The translations under genes were made by a program, and so were the position numbers. The notes under the pieces are model-generated. The model made no database searches and had not been told where the DNA came from. It saw nothing but the letters and a program-made list of their open reading frames with translations. Source: Chlamydomonas sphaeroides (lineage: Eukaryota; Chlorophyta; Chlorophyceae; Chlamydomonadales; Chlamydomonadaceae). Taken from it: 15,017 nt of DNA. This document shows, piece by piece, positions 1-9,361 of this stretch (the stretch's first letter is position 1; every line of letters begins with the position of its first letter). The DNA is taken from positions 72,234 to 87,250 of the forward strand of contig BDDC01000206.1 of the NCBI GenBank assembly GCA_001662425.1, given 5' to 3'.

Positions 1-500
1 TCAGGCGCGGGCGTCCAGAGCCCCACAGCGAAGGCCGGAGGTGCAAGGTTGAGCGCACCCCGTCTCCCCCTTCACTTCGTACTTTATCTGACATCCAGCC
101 CACAAGTACAGACCCCGGGGAAGCCGGCTACAACCCCACCAGCACCAGCACCAGCACACACACACACACAGGGTCCGTCCTGCTGTCCCGCCACAAGCCT
201 GGCGTGCCAATGCGCGCCCCAGCCGGTCGGGCCCCGGGCAGACTGGGCCAGCTACGTGTTCAAGTTGAAGTTATTATCGTCCATCGTTGCGTCCATACTG
301 AGGCGCCGCGCTTGGAGGTGTGGTGGTCAAGCGCACGGGCCATGCTCAAGGCAAAAAGAGGAGTGCAAAAGGAACGGATACGTCGCACGGCCGCCCTCGC
401 GGCGCCGGATAGTAAGTCGCGCCGCCGGCTGGCGGCGTTGATAAGCTAAGGGCTGTGGACCGAGAGTCGCCGGTCCTGGTAGCGCCGAGAGTGGAGGCCG
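1..500. other. 3' flank of the SAMHD1-like gene, probable 3' UTR
   Basis: No convincing coding frame is seen here; the short open frames on both strands are low-complexity and match nothing I recognise. It lies directly downstream of the TAG at 503-501, so the 3' UTR should run through it. The TGTAA polyadenylation signal typical of volvocine algae is not present on the minus strand between 500 and 1, so the transcript may extend beyond the window or use another signal. Confidence 0.5.
136..170. repeat. (CACCAG)n followed by (CA)8 microsatellite
   Basis: About three CACCAG-type units at 136-154 run straight into eight CA dinucleotides at 155-170. It sits in the 3' flank of the SAMHD1-like gene. 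Confidence 0.9.
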
Positions 501-2817
501 CTAGTCGTCGCCGCCGCGGCATCGCCGCTTCGTGCGGGCCCGCAGCGCCGGCGTCGGCACGCCCTCAGCCTCCGCCTGCACTGCTGCGGCGACGCGGCGG
601 CCGCGCTTCCCGCCGCAGGCCGGCTCCGCCGGTCCCTCCGCCGGCGGGCTCTCCGCCGCCTCGGGGCTGGATGCGGCGCCGCCGGGCGTGATCGGCCCGG
701 CCGGCTCCACCGCCTCCGGCTCCGCCACCTCGTCGTCCTTAGCGGTCCAGCCCGGCGGCAGCGGCGTGACGTCGACGTGGACGCCCAGCACCTCCGCCAG
801 CAGGGCCTCGAGCGCCGCCGCCGCCGCGCCGCAGCGGGCGGGCGTGGGCCGGTCCGTGTAGACGCGCACGATGCGCTCCTGGCGGCGCGGGTGTGCGGCA
901 GTGACGGGCGTTGGTGCGCTGAGCAAGACACTCGGTAGCAGGACCCGCTGCCGACTGCGACACAAGCCAGCGACGCGGTACCGCCAACGCTCCGGACCGC
1001 CCGCCCGCAACCAGGCCGCAGCCCGCGGCGCCGGCGTTGAGAGCCCGACCCACCGACAGCTGCTGCCCGTACAGCAGCGCCGCCGCCTGCTCCGCGCTGA
1101 GCGCCAGCCGGTTGTCGGGCTCCTCGGGCCGGTAGAAGCCCACCTGCGGCGGTTTGCGGTGAGCGGTTGGTGGTTGGCGGTTAGCGGTTCGACCGACGGG
1201 CCAAGCAGCGGTTGGCCCCAGCCCGTTCAAACCGCCGTGGCTGCACGCCATTAGCTGCGCTACCACAAGCACAACCAAAACCACAACCGCCCGTTCATGC
1301 CGCAGTAGCTGATCAACGCGTGCGCGGGTTGGCCACGCCCCGGGTCACTTTGATGAGCGACACCGTGTTGGCTACGGCGGTGACGAGGGACGCGAGCAGC
1401 CGCCATGCTCGCTCGCGGCTCACCTGCGCCAGCGGGTTGCCGCCCTTCTTGGCCAGGTCGATGGGTGTGACGCACACCATGAGCCGCTCGGGCGCCGAGG
1501 CCGAGGCGCCGCAGCCGCCGCGCCGCATGGCGTCCGCCAGCGCCTCGGGCGTCAGGCGCGACTCCGTGGCCTGCGCGGCCAGGGGGTTGGCACGCAAGGA
1601 AACACGAAACACGAAACACGGGGCTGGGTGTTGTGCGTACCGATCAGCGCAGCGAATGCATCGCACCCCCTGGCCTCTGCCCGTCGCGGGCGCTCGCTCG
1701 CCGCGCCAAATCGGAGACGACCGTCCGCCCCAGAGACAGCCGCCGCGCAGCCGCCGGCCGCAGGCCACCCCCCACCTTCCAGGTTCCCTCCGCCAGCGCC
1801 TGCCGCAACAACTCCGGCGGCACCTGCGCGTCCGCATCCCACACACATGGGCGGGGCGGGGCAGAGGCCGGGCCGGGTTACGGAGGACGAGGCAACGAGC
1901 GGCCGCTCCGGCATCACCGGCCTTCCCGCGGCACAGCGTTGCAGCCGGCCTGCGGCGCCGCGCCCGCACCTGCGCCTCCGCCACGCACGCGTAGCCGCGG
2001 CCGCTGATGGCCTCCTCAGCCAGCGCCGCCGCGCGCCGCATGGCCGCCTGCGGGGGAAAGGGGACCCAGGGAGGCGGCAGGAGGGGCTGGTGAGGGCCGC
2101 CGAGCCCGGCGCGTGTGCTGCCGAGCCGACGCGAGCAACGCGGCGCCGGCCGGTTCGTGACCATCGCCGTGGCGCGCCAGCATATGGCGGCAGCAAGGGC
2201 CGGGGGTGCTTCTTTTTCACGATGCGCCAGACCCGCTGGAGCGCCTGCGGCGCGCCGCAGCCAGGGTGCCGGCCCGCAGCCGCGAGGGCGAGCGCCCGCC
2301 CGCCTGGCCTCGCATCGTGTGTAGCACATAGGATCTATCGTCACCTCGACCATGTCAACTGGATAGACGCTTGTCTACGTTGTGTGGACTACGGTACAGT
2401 AGGGCACGACGGCTGCGACGCACCTGCTCCGCTGGCGCCAGCGCGGCCATGGCGGCTGCCTCGTTTTCCTCGAAGAACAGGATGCGCTGCAGGTGACGGG
2501 GGGGGGGCGGGGCAGGCCGGTGATGACGGGGCGGGCGGTAAGACGCGCGTGGCGGTAAAGCAGAGTGCGGGCAGGATGCGCTGGTGGTGGCGAGAAGGGG
2601 CGGGGCAGTGGGATGCGCATCACGAGACTGCGCCTGCAGCAGGAGGCCGTCATGGAGCCTCCCTGTCCACAGCCTACACCCACATTTACGTGGTGTACTT
2701 GTACTTCTTGTATTGTTATGTATTGTGACATGTTGCATCGAGTTATGTTGCATACTGCAAAGTATGCACAGTGTCGTGCCGCACCTGCAGCAGCCCGTCG
2801 TGGAGCATGCGGAAGGC
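501..2817 (-). other. SAMHD1-like gene, exons 10-16 (C-terminal lobe and tail)
   Basis: Exon 10 is 2817-2785 (only 11 codons, AFRMLHDGLLQ). Exon 11 is 2486-2424, exon 12 is 2047-1970, exon 13 is 1823-1776 and exon 14 is 1570-1424. Exon 15 is 1143-1054 and exon 16 is 878-501. Exons 10+11 align without gaps to the human DDMEAY..LTDNIFLEIL stretch, which supports the tiny exon 10. Exon 14 has VCVTPIDLAKKGGNPLAQ, exon 15 VGFYRPEE and exon 16 ERIVRVYT, matching the family's DVINMDYG..NP, VSFY and LIRVY motifs. All these exons start and end in phase 0. Exon 13 (VPPELLRQALAEGTWK) rests on splice sites and spacing only. Residues after about 560 form a low-complexity Pro/Ala/Glu tail. Confidence 0.87.
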
Positions 2818-5800
2818 CTGCGCCAGCGTATGAGCGGCGCCACAACACACAGCGCCGGTCAGGGGCCAGGACGCCACTCCAACACTCTAACCGGTCTATT
2901 CCTTGGTACCCTGCATTGTTGTCAACGCTGGCTCTACAGTGAAAGGGCCAGAACGCTGGGCCATAGCGCTAGGGCCAGCCGCCTGCTCTGGCTCCAAGGA
3001 GGGGCGCGCCAAGGCCAAGGGCAAGGGCAGGTGCCTTGCGACCGCCTGCCGGCGCCGCTGCACGCATGACGCGGTGGTGGCGGTGCGAGATTGCGGCAGA
3101 GGTGCGGCGGAGCACATGGATTGCGCATGCGCAGGCCGCACCGTGGGGTCGTCGGCGCCCTTGCTGAAGCGCAGCGCGGTGTCCGCCTCCGCCAGCGCCT
3201 TGGCGACCAGCTTCTCCAGCGCCTTGGTGCGGCTGCAGGGGCGCGCGCGGCGCCACGTACAGGGCGTCAGCGCATGCCACACACTGGACATTACTGGTAC
3301 TGCAGTTATATGGATGGCAGCAAGGACCTGGCCAGCCGCCTTTCGAGCGCCTTGGTGCGGCTGCAGGGGGGACGCGCGGAGCCGCGGACAGGGGCTCCGT
3401 GCCGCTGGCCCAAGCCAACGAACAGACATTGCAGGCAGACTTGCTTGCACGGCATGCCGACCGCAGGTGCCAGAAAAGGGGCACACAACTCATGCGCACA
3501 TTACTACTACTGCTGCATCACTACAGCCGTGTACGTGCACAGCAAGACAGCATGTGTCGGAGGACAGCGTGCGTCGGGAGGCAGGGTGTTCCAAGTGTTG
3601 AGTAGAACAAAATCCCGCACGGGGTGTGTCGGGAGGCGCGCCGCCCGCACCTGCAGGTGTAGACCTCGCGGAACATGCGCCCCCGGAACACAAAGAGCGA
3701 CGCCAGCAGCGGCGCGAGGTTGGCGCTGTAGCAGAGCTGGCCGTCGATGACCTGGCGGGGTAGGGGTGCGGCGGGTAGCGAGGGCCGGCAGCGGGCGAGC
3801 GTGGACCGAGCACCATGGCCCCGCGGGGAGGGGGCCTGCCGCGCCACGGGGGGTGTGGGGCCCCAGCGAGGGCCGGCGGTCGTCTGGACACGGCAGCGAG
3901 TGGCGCAGCGGCCCGTCACGGCATGCGCCCGGCTGCGCGCGGACACCCGCGCATGGGCGGCAGCGTGCGCTGCCCGCAGAGAGGTGACGCCGCGGCGCCG
4001 CTAGGGGCATCGCAGCTCTTTGCAGGTGCCCGGGGTTGCGGCCCGTGTACGGCACACGTGGTGAGGTGGCGGAGGGGCCAGGCAGACCCACCCGCGCCGA
4101 GCTGAGCAGCCGCCTCAGCGCCGTGCGCACGTCCACGCGGCCGTTGGCGTCCAGGGCGCGGTACGGAAAGTCGTACGACATGTCCGTATCGTCGTACGGC
4201 ACGTGTACGGGCAGGGCCGTGTCCACGCCGCAGCACAGCGCGTCGCGGGCCAGGTAGTCTGCTCGGTCCACGTCCAGCCTGCGTACGGCAGGGTTGGGTG
4301 TACGGCAATCAGCTTGGCAATGGGCAACGGCCAACGTCGGTCGGTGGTCGACGGCGCTGCGAGGCGTGTCGAGTATCGTGCCATGCCAGGGTACGGATGT
4401 GTGTAGCGCTTTGCCGTACCCGTTGGTGTCGTTGGACACGATGTCGTACAGAAAGGCCTTGCCCGGCGGGGCGTTCTTTCGGCGGCCGTTGATCATGTCA
4501 GCGATGATGTCAATGTCCTCCCTGCCGCGTGACACCAGCACAACGTGCATCGCGTATGTGCGCGTGTGTAAGCGGTGGCGCGCATCCGACTTCGCGAGCA
4601 TCGGCCATCGACCATCGACCACGGCCACCCCAGCAAGCCACGCCGCACCGCGAGCAACTAGCCCCGGGTTAAAGTCGCTCTGGTATTGCATGTCACTGCG
4701 ATTGCCGCAGACTCACTCGCTGATGCCGATGGCAGCCTGGTCCTTGGCAGCAATGTGCCTCAGCATCGCAACAGACATGTGCTCGTGGTCCCTGTGGTGG
4801 GCGGGTTCCGCGGCAGCGGCGCAGCGCGTTCGACCAGGCAGCTTCGCAGACCCCAGATGCAGCAGGGGCTTGAGGCTGCAGGCGACCGGCACGTCTTGCC
4901 CGCAGACCGCCAGGGCGATGTCTGTCGCGCACTTCATGACGCCAAGCGGTTCACCAGCCAGCCGTCGTAGCTTCGTCACTAGAGTCGCCATAGCCTATTG
5001 AAATGGATCGCCGACTAGGAGGATTAGTAGTTGCGCGGGCTGGGGACCCACCACTTGCGGCCAATGAGCGCCATGAATTCTTTCTCAAAGGCGTGGCTGA
5101 AGGGACCGTGCCCCAGATCGTGGAGCAGGCCTGCAGCGAGGGCGGGCATCGCAGGCACATGAGGAGCTGGGCCAGTATATGGTACGATACGGATGTCCAT
5201 GCTCGCGTGTGACTCCGATAACGCCACACTGCTGCCCGGCCAGCCGCGCTACGATACCGTAGGTGCTGCTGTACCGGTGCTGCATCGCCACGCGGCCTGG
5301 GTCAGGCCAGCAGCAGGCCCGGGCAGCGGAGGGACAGTTGTGAGCGCGACGTGCACGCACCCCCGCGCACCGCGCGCCGCAAGTCGCCGTTCGTAACGCC
5401 CATCTGCTCCTGCCCTTGCCCCGCAGTTCAACTTCAATATCAATCAGCACGCAGCGTGCACGGAACCCATACCCAGCTATTTTAGACAAAGATCGTGATC
5501 CGCACCCGCCAGCACCATGCGTCGTCTATCTTTTGTGATGCCCAGCTCAGGCTGCCCAGCATATCAGCATTATCTTGCACGTAACTTATATAAAGTCCAT
5601 GGAATCCTTACACACTCATACGGTAACAAGTACGCGCTCCGCACCCGCCAGCACCACGCGCCGCACGTCGTCCTCGGTGATGCCCAGCTCGGGCTGCCGC
5701 TGCTGCAGGCCGTACACCACACACCAGGCCTGGCGTGCGGCAGGGAGGGAAAACATTGGCATGAAGACGTGTTGTCGTGTGAATAGCAGAACATAGAGCG

Positions 5801-6832
5801 CATTTGCACGAATGCCGCCTCAGGCGAGCGACTCCCGCCGGCCCGCGGGCCCACACGCATTTCGACCGGCAGGGAAGGGGCAAGGATGCGGTTGGGGAGG
5901 TTGCTGCGCCAGCTGGGCCGCAAACCAGGCATGACCAAAGGGCGATCAGGGAATAGCGGGGAGGGCAAGGGGCTAGCGGGGTGCCGTGCAGGGCGCGGCG
6001 AGCGCGCCGGCTCAAGCCTTCACGGGAGGCGAGAAGGGAGAAAAGGGCGCAGGGGGATGGGCTTGCGGCCGGGTGGGGTATGGGTACCAGCTGGCCCCAC
6101 CGTCGTGGGAACGAGGGATCGGGGTTGGCAGAGGGGCACAGACGTGCGATGTGCTCGAGCCGATCCAGGGCATCCGCCCGGCATCATCATCACAGCCGCT
6201 TCGTGTGCGAGACAGGCGACGGTAGCGCAGGAGGCTACGTCACGCAGCCGGGGGGGAGAGCTGGCGTGCCAGGGGCCGCGAGCTGGAGCTGCGCTGGCTC
6301 CCCACCTGCCGAGCCACGCCGAGCGAGTGGTCGAGGCGCGTGTGATTGGCGGACGGGAAGCCCGCCTCCGCGACCATGGCCAGCTGGCGCAGGTGCTTCA
6401 GGCGGTTGAACTCGGGTGTGCGAATGATGGGCAGGCAGTAGGCCGGTAGGCTGTGCGGGCGGAGCGGGTTCGCAGCAAGGGGTGGGACGTCGGGTGAAGG
6501 CTCGGCATGCATCCCGAAGAAGCTGGACAGGCGCGAAACAGGCTCGAGGCGCGACAGCAAAGCACAATTTTTGAGCACCTGAAGCGTTTGTAGACGAGGT
6601 CGGAGAACACCGCGTGCGGGTTATCGGAATGCGGCGGCGCGCATTCTGGCGCCTCGGTGACCTGCTCGCCCCGGACTTCTGCAGGCTGTGTCAGCAAGGG
6701 CTCCTGCTCGTCGCTGCTGCTGGGTTCCGTGGACGCGTCGTTGTTCTGCTCCTGCGTCGCACTCGCGTTCTCCGCGCACGCTGCGTCGCTACCGTCTCGG
6801 TGCAGCAGCAGTGTTGCTCGCATAGTCGCCAT
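501..6832 (-). CDS. SAMHD1/VEN4-like HD-domain dNTP triphosphohydrolase, 16 exons, 651 aa
   Basis: Predicted to hydrolyse dNTPs to deoxynucleosides plus triphosphate, controlling the dNTP pool; animal SAMHD1 and plant VEN4 are the named relatives. Sixteen exons join in frame into 651 residues (human SAMHD1 is 626). The HD core covers about residues 75-560. Compared with human SAMHD1 from memory, H126, H165-D166 and D251 match the metal ligands H167, H206-D207 and D311. H169, H174 and H190 match H210, H215 and H233. Q107-L108, R123, Y255, D259, R332 and Y340 match substrate-pocket residues Q149-L150, R164, Y315, D319, R366 and Y374; K312 is replaced by R252. No SAM domain is visible in residues 1-74. 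The C-terminal tail has basic clusters KRGRR (617-621) and RTKRRCR (641-647), suggesting nuclear targeting. The start ATG has G at -3 and +4 and no in-frame ATG lies upstream before a stop. Family assignment is firm; exon 13 is the least certain exon. Confidence 0.93.
2633..2658 (-). pseudogene. Probable short relic of exon 10 within intron 10 of the SAMHD1-like gene
   Basis: The minus strand reads RLHDGLLLQ, against RMLHDGLLQ in exon 10 (2817-2785). At the DNA level a cctgcagca block and a gcc.gtc.tggagc block recur in the same order with a 3-nt insertion. The donor dinucleotide after CTGCAG is GC in the copy, not GT. The match is short, so chance similarity cannot be excluded. Confidence 0.45.
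3142..4791 (-). other. SAMHD1-like gene, exons 5-9 (second half of the catalytic core)
   Basis: Exon 5 is 4791-4717 (WDHEHMSVAMLRHI, matching the WTHEQ histidine region). Exon 6 is 4521-4420 (EEDIDIIADMI and FLYDIVSNDTNG). Exon 7 is 4278-4092 (LDVDRADYLARD, the last metal ligand). Exon 8 is 3751-3651 (FVFRGRMFREVY, the Arg and Tyr substrate contacts). Exon 9 is 3232-3142 (a helix with TKALEKLVAKALAEAD). Exon ends are in phases 2, 2, 0, 2 and 0, all matched. Introns 4-8 are 260, 195, 141, 340 and 418 nt. Relative to human SAMHD1, exon 7 has an insertion after the YLARD segment (PYDDTDMSYDFPYRALDANG and nearby residues). Confidence 0.9.
3306..3375 (-). pseudogene. Partial second copy of exon 9 within intron 8 of the SAMHD1-like gene
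   Basis: A 24-nt exact match (3346-3369 against 3218-3241) spans the acceptor and first codons of exon 9. Weaker similarity extends about 25 nt into the exon and 30 nt into the flanking intron. Minus-strand reading from the copied acceptor gives SRTKALERRLARSLLPSI and then TAA at 3306, against SRTKALEKLVAKALAEAD in exon 9. Use of this copy would end the protein early, so it is either a relic or a premature-stop exon. Confidence 0.75.
5052..6832 (-). other. SAMHD1-like gene, exons 1-4 (N-terminus and HD motif)
   Basis: Exon 1 is 6832-6579 (residues 1-84, an acidic, Gln/Ser-rich leader ending in the VFSDLVYKRF strand). Exon 2 is 6450-6306 and carries IIRTPEFNRL and HTRLDHSLGV. Exon 3 is 5729-5645 and carries QPELGITEDDVRRVVLA. 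Exon 4 is 5130-5052 and carries the HD signature LLHDLGHGPFSH. Splice phases are 2, 0, 1 and 2 at the four exon ends and each is matched by the next acceptor. Introns 1-3 are 128, 576 and 514 nt. The motif order and spacing follow SAMHD1 without gaps from VF.D through GHGPFSH. Confidence 0.92.
5506..5551 (-). pseudogene. Partial second copy of exon 3 within intron 3 of the SAMHD1-like gene
   Basis: Positions 5499-5556 repeat 5638-5698, the 3' part of exon 3 plus its donor. There is a 19-nt exact block (5499-5517 against 5638-5656) and a 22-nt block with one mismatch (5535-5556 against 5677-5698), with 3 nt fewer between them. Read on the minus strand the copy gives PELGITKDRRRMVLA against PELGITEDDVRRVVLA, so the frame is kept. 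The donor G|GTGCGG is intact, and a CAG at 5554-5552 could serve as acceptor in phase 0. It may be a decaying duplicate or an alternative exon; expression cannot be judged here. Confidence 0.8.
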
Positions 6833-6861
6833 CACCCGTAGCAGAGTCAAGCAAATGCGCT

Positions 6862-6885
6862 TTAGGCGCGCTCGAGACGCGCCAT
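6862..6885 (-). promoter_or_regulatory. Short upstream ORF before the SAMHD1-like start
   Basis: On the minus strand an ATG at 6885 opens a 7-codon ORF (MARLERA) that ends in TAA at 6862, 29 nt before the main ATG at 6832. If the mRNA starts upstream of 6885, scanning ribosomes meet this ORF first and it could lower translation of the main frame. The transcription start is unknown, so its presence in the mRNA is inference. Confidence 0.4.
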
Positions 6886-9361
6886 ACAGCGTTACGCAGC
6901 AGCGGTGAACAGCGTGCGCAGTGCGGTGCCGACGCCTAGCAGAGCTGCCGACCAAGGCGTGAGGGCAGCGTTACCAGCCGAACCCGTGATACCCGTGTCA
7001 GCGCCCTTCGGAGCCCCGCCCGTCCCCTTGTGGCCCGCTTCCGGAAGGCTCGATCGTGACGACAACCTGGGGCAGCCCGCCCATGCATCTTACAAGTAGG
7101 ATCCACAGCGGCGAGGGCTAGCCCTCCAAGCCTTTAAGCCCAGAAACGCAGGGGCGCACTTTGCCATGCATCGCAATTCCTCCTTATTGTACAACGCTCA
7201 GCTTCGTGCTCCAGTGCTAGACAAAGGGGACATGAGGGCACGCACACAGCTCACTTTCTGCCGACAACCAGTGGGATAACGTCAGAAGCGTGCATTACTT
7301 CACCAACATGCTCTCCGCCGATGCTCTGATGCCGGTCGCAGCAGCTCCCCCGCCAGGCTGGCATTACCCTTGCCGGCGCACAGAAACAGCGCGGTATAGG
7401 GAGAGGATGCGTGCGCCAAGCCAGATCAGCCTTAGTCGCTGCCCACAGGCACCACTTCGCAACAGACAAAACGCCAGGTAGGCCTACATCGTTGCCCCTA
7501 AAGACCGGAAAGGATTTTCACACACCTTCAGGCATGCCCAGTTCTCGCCGGACTCGGCCAGTCTGCAAGAGGATCGCATCTCATCCTCAATCGGCCAAGC
7601 ATGTCCCCGCCTGCCGTCGCCCGCATCGCTGACACGGACAGCCGCCCCTAAAGAGCTCGTCCGTCAGGGCATAAATAGTCGCAGTCGATTCGTGATAGCC
7701 TCATTCGGGGCCGCCACCAAGTGTAGCGTACGACCCCTCGCCCTCACTTTATGTGCGTCGACCCATCCAGAAACCCCGCCGTTGCACAGCGCAGCGCGCC
7801 GGCCGCATCAGCTTTGCAAAACCTCACGTGCCTATGAGTCACCTCACGTGTCACGATAGCCAATGCACGAGGCGAGGCGCTATCGCTTGAGCTCGGCTGG
7901 CACTCGAGCGGGCTCAGTAAGCCGACACAAGTCAGAGCCTCCAAAATGCCGCGCAGCCGACCCAGAACCCCACAACTCCTTTCTTTATGAGCCCAAGTTG
8001 GCCGTGCTATCTACGTTGAAATGGGCCATCATACACACACGCGCGCACACACAACGCGCAGCCGCCACCGCCGCCATCACGGCAGCTTCGCGGGCGCATA
8101 TCCCGCCGCTCCGCCGCACCCACTGGGCGCGGCAACACACACACACACACACACACACAAAACGGGGTGGTACTGTATTTCGGCTCTAAAAGTTCAACAC
8201 AAACGCTCTTGCATACCTAGAAATGAACACGCATCGTGGCCCCAATGCGCAATGTGCAGTAGCCACCCCCAAAGAGTACGAGTCGGAGCCGCCTGCCGCG
8301 GCCGCATCCCCACATCAACAACTAACCACACATCCTTCCTCCGCCGTGTTGGTCGCATGCCTCGGACCTCGAACGCTGCCTCACCTCAGCCCACCGCCGG
8401 GAGTCCAGCCCCACACCAGCACACGACCAAGCACCAAGGCCACGCCGTCGAACCCGCGCCCACATGCCCATGTCGACAGCGCTTGTCGACAGTACCCCCC
8501 GAGGGACCAAGCCACGCCGCCGCAACTCACTTCCTCACCGCACCACCACACACGCACACACAGGCACAAGGCCGTATCCCAGCAGCGACCAACAGCCCAG
8601 CGGGCACCCCACGAACCCCGCGCACGCCCCATCACGAGAGCACAGAGCAGGCACGCCTCACCCGCAGGTGCTGTCTTGGGTCTGGTTTTGGTGAAAGCAG
8701 CATTGCATCCAAGCCAGCCCTAAACTGTGCAGGGAGGCAGTCTCGTCCGTTTGATTGCGTCGACCGCCTCTCACGAGCCACGCGACAGCACAGGCCCCAC
8801 CGGGGTCGGGCCGCCAGCGCAATAGTGGAGCCCGGCACGCGCACCGCGCCACACGCCCCCGCCACGCGAGCAACTGCCCCCGCACGAACACTTTCCCATC
8901 CCACTGCCGAAGCCCCCCGTCAAACGTAAGCTCCTTTGTGCCGTGCTGTATGTGCGTTGGGCGCTGCAGGCGCGAAGGCCGTGGCTATGCGGATCTTGGC
9001 CAGGTGCCAGATCCAGATCCCTGACCTCGCAACAGCGCCGCTCAGACACCATCCAGGTCCAGACCATGAAATGCCGCCGAGGCGAACGCACCGCCCCTCT
9101 CGTACGTGCCGCAGCACGCCCGCCCTGCACACTGCTAGTAAAGAATGGCTGCGACGCAACGGCTGCGGAGCCGGCGGCAGCAAATCCAACCATGAAAGCG
9201 TCCAAGCAAGCCGACCCACATCAGAAGGGTCACCAGAAAACACGTCGCACTGCTGCGGTGCAGCGCGTCCCCCGCACATGCGGGGAGCCACACGCCTCAC
9301 AACGCCCTGCGCGGGCACACGCCCAGCAGCGCACCCACACACCGGGATTTTTTGCAGCGCA
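6886..9361. other. Intergenic stretch with no supported gene
   Basis: It lies between the upstream side of the SAMHD1-like gene and the uncertain 3' end of the gene at 9715-11399. Open frames here, including a 302-codon plus-strand frame at 8021-8929, are rich in His/Thr/Pro and are driven by CA-rich simple sequence. A minus-strand TGTAA at about 7092-7088 could be the polyadenylation signal of the upstream minus-strand gene. A plus-strand CATAAATAG near 7670 is TATA-like, but nothing convincing follows it. The SAMHD1-like promoter should be at the low-coordinate end, but I cannot define it. Confidence 0.5.
8135..8159. repeat. (AC)12 microsatellite
   Basis: Uninterrupted AC dinucleotides. 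A shorter, imperfect AC/GC-alternating stretch lies about 100 nt to the left (8033-8060). Confidence 0.95.

Noticed and set aside
446..1284. Several long overlapping minus- and plus-strand frames over the last two exons
   Set aside because: They are shadow frames of GC-rich coding sequence. Only the frame giving VGFYRPEE and ERIVRVYT matches the SAMHD1 family.
3507..4691. A 394-codon minus-strand open frame read as one intronless gene
   Set aside because: It is exons 6 and 7 of the SAMHD1-like gene plus introns that happen to be open. Homology is confined to the exon parts, and the canonical splice sites restore the family alignment.
6833..6955. A longer N-terminus for the SAMHD1-like protein resembling an Arg-rich transit peptide
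   Set aside because: The extension would need a TTG start at 6955. There is no in-frame ATG upstream of 6832 in this stretch.
7251..7469. Minus-strand VGEVMHASDVIPLV, which recalls the linker and CBS start of arabinose-5-phosphate isomerases
   Set aside because: Only about 15 residues look similar. Neither the expected sugar-isomerase domain upstream nor the TDGDLRR-type segment downstream is present in any minus-strand frame nearby.
8021..8929. A 302-codon plus-strand open frame
   Set aside because: The translation starts in HTHTHT runs from the AC microsatellite and stays low-complexity. There is no recognisable motif and no splice support.
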